64,000 nt of DNA. Source: Streptomyces sclerotialus (GTDB lineage Bacteria > Actinomycetota > Actinomycetes > Streptomycetales > Streptomycetaceae). Position 1 is the stretch's first letter, and each line of letters begins with the position of its first letter. The stretch is from contig NZ_JBFOHP010000002.1 of the NCBI RefSeq assembly GCF_040907265.1, positions 1-64,000 on the forward strand, written 5' to 3'. The notes beneath the pieces are model-generated. The model had not been told where the DNA came from. It worked only from the letters and a program-made list of their open reading frames with translations, and did not search any database. This document shows, piece by piece, positions 62,210 through 64,000 of this stretch. The position numbers and the translations under genes are program-made.

Positions 62210-62980
62210 ATGTCCCACGATGAGTTCACCCGATTTCTCAAGAGCCTGCGCCAGGCCGCCGATGACGGATATGGCCTGTCCGCCGTCTCCGCCGTCTCCG
62301 CCGCCCACCTGCTGCAGCTACAGGCCCTGACCCTGAACCTGCGCGCCCGGTCGGGCTCGCTGGAACTGCTGTGGGGCACCTTGGCCGACGGCGGTCTCGG
62401 CTCCGCCCTGGAAGACCTGCAGTACACCCTCGGCGAGGGCCCCACCCTGGACGCCGCCCGTACCGGAGAGACCATCACCGAAACCGACCTGTCCACCCAG
62501 GCCGCCGGCGAACGCTGGCCCGCCTTCACCTCCGCCGCATACGGCACATCGGCCCGCGCCGTCATCGCCGTCCCCCTGCGCCTGGGCGTGGCCACCGCCG
62601 GCGTCCTGACCGGCTACCGCACCACCGCGGGCCTCTTTCCCTTGGGCCAGCGGCTCGACCTCGACATCTTCGCCCGCGCCGCCCTGGTCCTGCTGCTGAA
62701 CACCCCGCCCCAGGCCGTAGCCGCCGACACTGACATCGACACTGACATCGACATCGACATCGACATCGACGCCGACACCGACACAGGACCGCGACCGAGT
62801 CCGCCCCTGTACCACGCCAAAGTCCACCAGGCCACAGGTTTCCTCAGCAGCCGGCTCGGCATCCCGCTGGAAGACGCCCTGCTACGTCTGCGCGCCTACG
62901 CCTTCAGCCACAACCGCCGCCTGGTTGACGTCGCCCGCGACGTCCTCGACGAGCGCCTCCACTTCACCCCTGACACCTGA
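62210..62980 (+). CDS. GAF-ANTAR regulator with Asp-Ile/Asp-Thr repeat linker
   Basis: A 256-residue protein. The GAF-like domain is at residues 20-165 (ALEDLQYTLGEGPTLDAART, AVIAVPLRLGVATAGVLTGY). A linker at about 172-194 is built of TDID/DIDI repeats encoded by GACATC units (62724-62784). The ANTAR domain is at 200-250 (YHAKVHQATGFLSSRLGIPL, RLRAYAFSHNRRLVDVARDV). The ANTAR core lacks some of the residues common at the RNA face (the V-E-Q-A-K stretch is V-H-Q-A-T). The acidic linker length should vary by slippage, as for a microsatellite. It may be co-transcribed with the upstream ANTAR gene. Confidence 0.85.
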   Translation: MSHDEFTRFLKSLRQAADDGYGLSAVSAVSAAHLLQLQALTLNLRARSGSLELLWGTLADGGLGSALEDLQYTLGEGPTLDAARTGETITETDLSTQAAGERWPAFTSAAYGTSARAVIAVPLRLGVATAGVLTGYRTTAGLFPLGQRLDLDIFARAALVLLLNTPPQAVAADTDIDTDIDIDIDIDADTDTGPRPSPPLYHAKVHQATGFLSSRLGIPLEDALLRLRAYAFSHNRRLVDVARDVLDERLHFTPDT

Positions 62981-62998
62981 CACCTGACACCTGACACC
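62970..62998. repeat. 7-bp tandem repeat at the ANTAR gene end
   Basis: Four copies of CTGACAC span the last codon and stop of the gene at 62980, so repeat length can shift the stop context. Confidence 0.75.
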
Positions 62999-63096
62999 AC
63001 CATCAGGCCATCGGGTCCCAGTCGGGGTCAGAACTGCACCGGCCCCGTGCGACCGTTCGGGTCCGCGTGCGACGGCCGGAGGCATGTGGGTGCCGG

Positions 63097-64000
63097 TCAG
63101 TGCGGGATGCGGCGGCCGAGGAACGCAGCTACCTGGTCAAGGGCCGGGGCCCGCTCGGGTGCGGGCTGTGCCGGAGCGATGGATCCGCCGGCGGTACGCG
63201 GCAGGTCGCCGTAGATCTCCCGTACGACTGGCAGGGCGGCGCGCGCGATGCCGGGCTCCAGGTCGCGGTCGCGGCCGAGCGCGGTCGCGAGGTCCCAGCC
63301 ATGCACGAGCAGCTCGACGAGGAGTTGCTCGACCACGCGGCGGCCGGGAGCAGGACCGAAGGTGCGGTCCAGCATGCCCGGTTGCCGGAACGCGTCGCGA
63401 GCCTTGGCGGCAGCGGTCTCGAAGGCGGCGATGTGGTTGTCGCCGAGGTGATCCTTGCCGTGGTCGCTGGTGGGGGGCGTGCCCTGTGCCAGGCCGCCCC
63501 AGATGATGTTCTCCCACACCAGATGGTCGACCAGGTCCCGTACGGTCCAGTCCTTGCAGGGGGTCGGCAGGCCGAACTGGTCCGGCGCCGTTGCGCGTAC
63601 GAGTGTGCCGACGGTGCCCTGGACGCGTGTGAAAGCGTCCAGGACACCGCCCGGCCAGGGGTCGGTGTCGTCCGTGTAGAGGGCTTCGAGCCGGGCGTTG
63701 CGTACGCCGGGCGCGGGGTTGGCGCGCAGCGCGGTGGCGAGCCACTGCCCTTCCGCGGCAATTCCGGCGGGTGCGGGACGGCCGCCGAGGACGCACAGCA
63801 GTTGCCAGAAGCGCTCGACGGCGGGCTCGGCCGCGGCGGTCAGCTGCTCACGCAGGAGTGTGCGGGCCTCGGTGCCGTCGCCGGTCACGGCCGGGTCGGA
63901 ATTCGCGCGGCTGGGCAGCCAGGCGGCGATGATGTCAGCGACGACCTGGTCGGCAGCCGGGGAGTCCGCCGCGGTGCCGGCCTGCATCGCCTCGCGGACG
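63097..64000 (-). CDS. TipAS-like/TIGR03086 (maleylpyruvate isomerase-type) fusion, partial
   Basis: The C-terminal part has the mycothiol-dependent maleylpyruvate isomerase-like fold of TIGR03086: LPTPCKDWTVRDLVDHLVWE with the metal-ligand His region, and VEQLLVELLVHGWDLATALG. The upstream part (VREAMQAGTAADSPAADQVV, AVERFWQLLCVLGG) resembles the C-terminal antibiotic-binding segment of TipA-like MerR regulators. The frame stays open to the window end at 64000, so the start lies outside the window. Catalytic role and substrate are unknown. Confidence 0.65.
   Translation of the reverse strand, partial: VREAMQAGTAADSPAADQVVADIIAAWLPSRANSDPAVTGDGTEARTLLREQLTAAAEPAVERFWQLLCVLGGRPAPAGIAAEGQWLATALRANPAPGVRNARLEALYTDDTDPWPGGVLDAFTRVQGTVGTLVRATAPDQFGLPTPCKDWTVRDLVDHLVWENIIWGGLAQGTPPTSDHGKDHLGDNHIAAFETAAAKARDAFRQPGMLDRTFGPAPGRRVVEQLLVELLVHGWDLATALGRDRDLEPGIARAALPVVREIYGDLPRTAGGSIAPAQPAPERAPALDQVAAFLGRRIPH

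Noticed and set aside
1..64000. Secondary metabolite gene cluster
   Set aside because: Several tailoring-type enzymes are present (hydroxylase, oxygenase, acyltransferase, SRPBCC, PhzF), but no PKS, NRPS, terpene synthase (other than a relic) or RiPP core is visible, and the genes are in separate regulatory units.
1..64000. tRNA, rRNA, riboswitches, cas genes, tap gene, injection-system structural genes
   Set aside because: I looked for each and saw none with convincing sequence features. A covariance or profile search could find cryptic cases.

Overview
The window is high-GC actinobacterial DNA, almost certainly Streptomyces. The evidence is codon use, frequent GTG and TTG starts, and families typical of that genus (ABATE/CGNR regulator, ANTAR regulators, STAND/TPR protein, SDR cassettes). 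The left edge looks like the end of a linear replicon. Bases 4-161 form a run of hairpins with TGC/TAC or 13-nt loops. They are followed by a terminal-type helicase gene (981-3626) and a gene for the telomere-capping terminal protein Tpg (3783-4341), which carries one frameshift in a G6 run. A helicase relic at 14.1 kb and a Tpg relic at 49.2 kb fit repeated exchange between replicon ends. The sequence alone does not show whether this is a chromosome arm or a linear plasmid.

Layout. 0-7.4 kb: telomere-like hairpins, hypothetical gene, helicase, tpg, then decayed plasmid or transposon genes (TniB-type ATPase, replication-relaxation protein). 7.4-13.5 kb: short-chain dehydrogenases around an XRE/MmyB-like regulator with a very long palindromic operator, then a putative ADP-ribosyltransferase toxin with an N-terminal motif common in injection-system cargo. 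13.5-15.4 kb: a decay zone with the helicase relic, an orphan type I-E-like CRISPR relic and a serine recombinase broken by a 17-bp duplication. 15.4-31 kb: regulator plus enzyme or transporter pairs (epoxide hydrolase, MFS/CGNR, MFS/LysR, SDR/TetR, TetR/quinone oxidoreductase, SGNH hydrolase) separated by IS30-, IS5- and IS4-like scars. 31-34.2 kb: PobA-like hydroxylase, double antitoxin-like protein, TmrB-like ATPase. 35-40 kb: a tight four-gene operon (nucleotide-sugar SDR, membrane glycosyltransferase, tandem DUF1259 protein, berberine-bridge-type oxidase). 41.3-43.9 kb: a STAND NTPase with TPR-like repeats. 44.5-56 kb: LysR/PhzF, LysR/aldo-keto reductase/SRPBCC and TetR/MFS/dehydrogenase units, with small secreted proteins and relics between them. 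56-64 kb: hopene cyclase relic, membrane acyltransferase, phosphotransferase, Fe(II)/2OG oxygenase, two GAF-ANTAR regulators and a truncated TipAS-like/TIGR03086 fusion at the right edge.

This reads as a subtelomeric accessory arm. The complete genes are mostly small catabolic, efflux or resistance units with their own regulators, and the space between them holds gene relics and short tandem repeats. Three ORFs are broken by perfect tandem duplications of 13 or 17 bp. Several others are broken at homopolymer runs, where sequencing error cannot be excluded. No rRNA, tRNA, cas, tap or injection-system structural genes were found.
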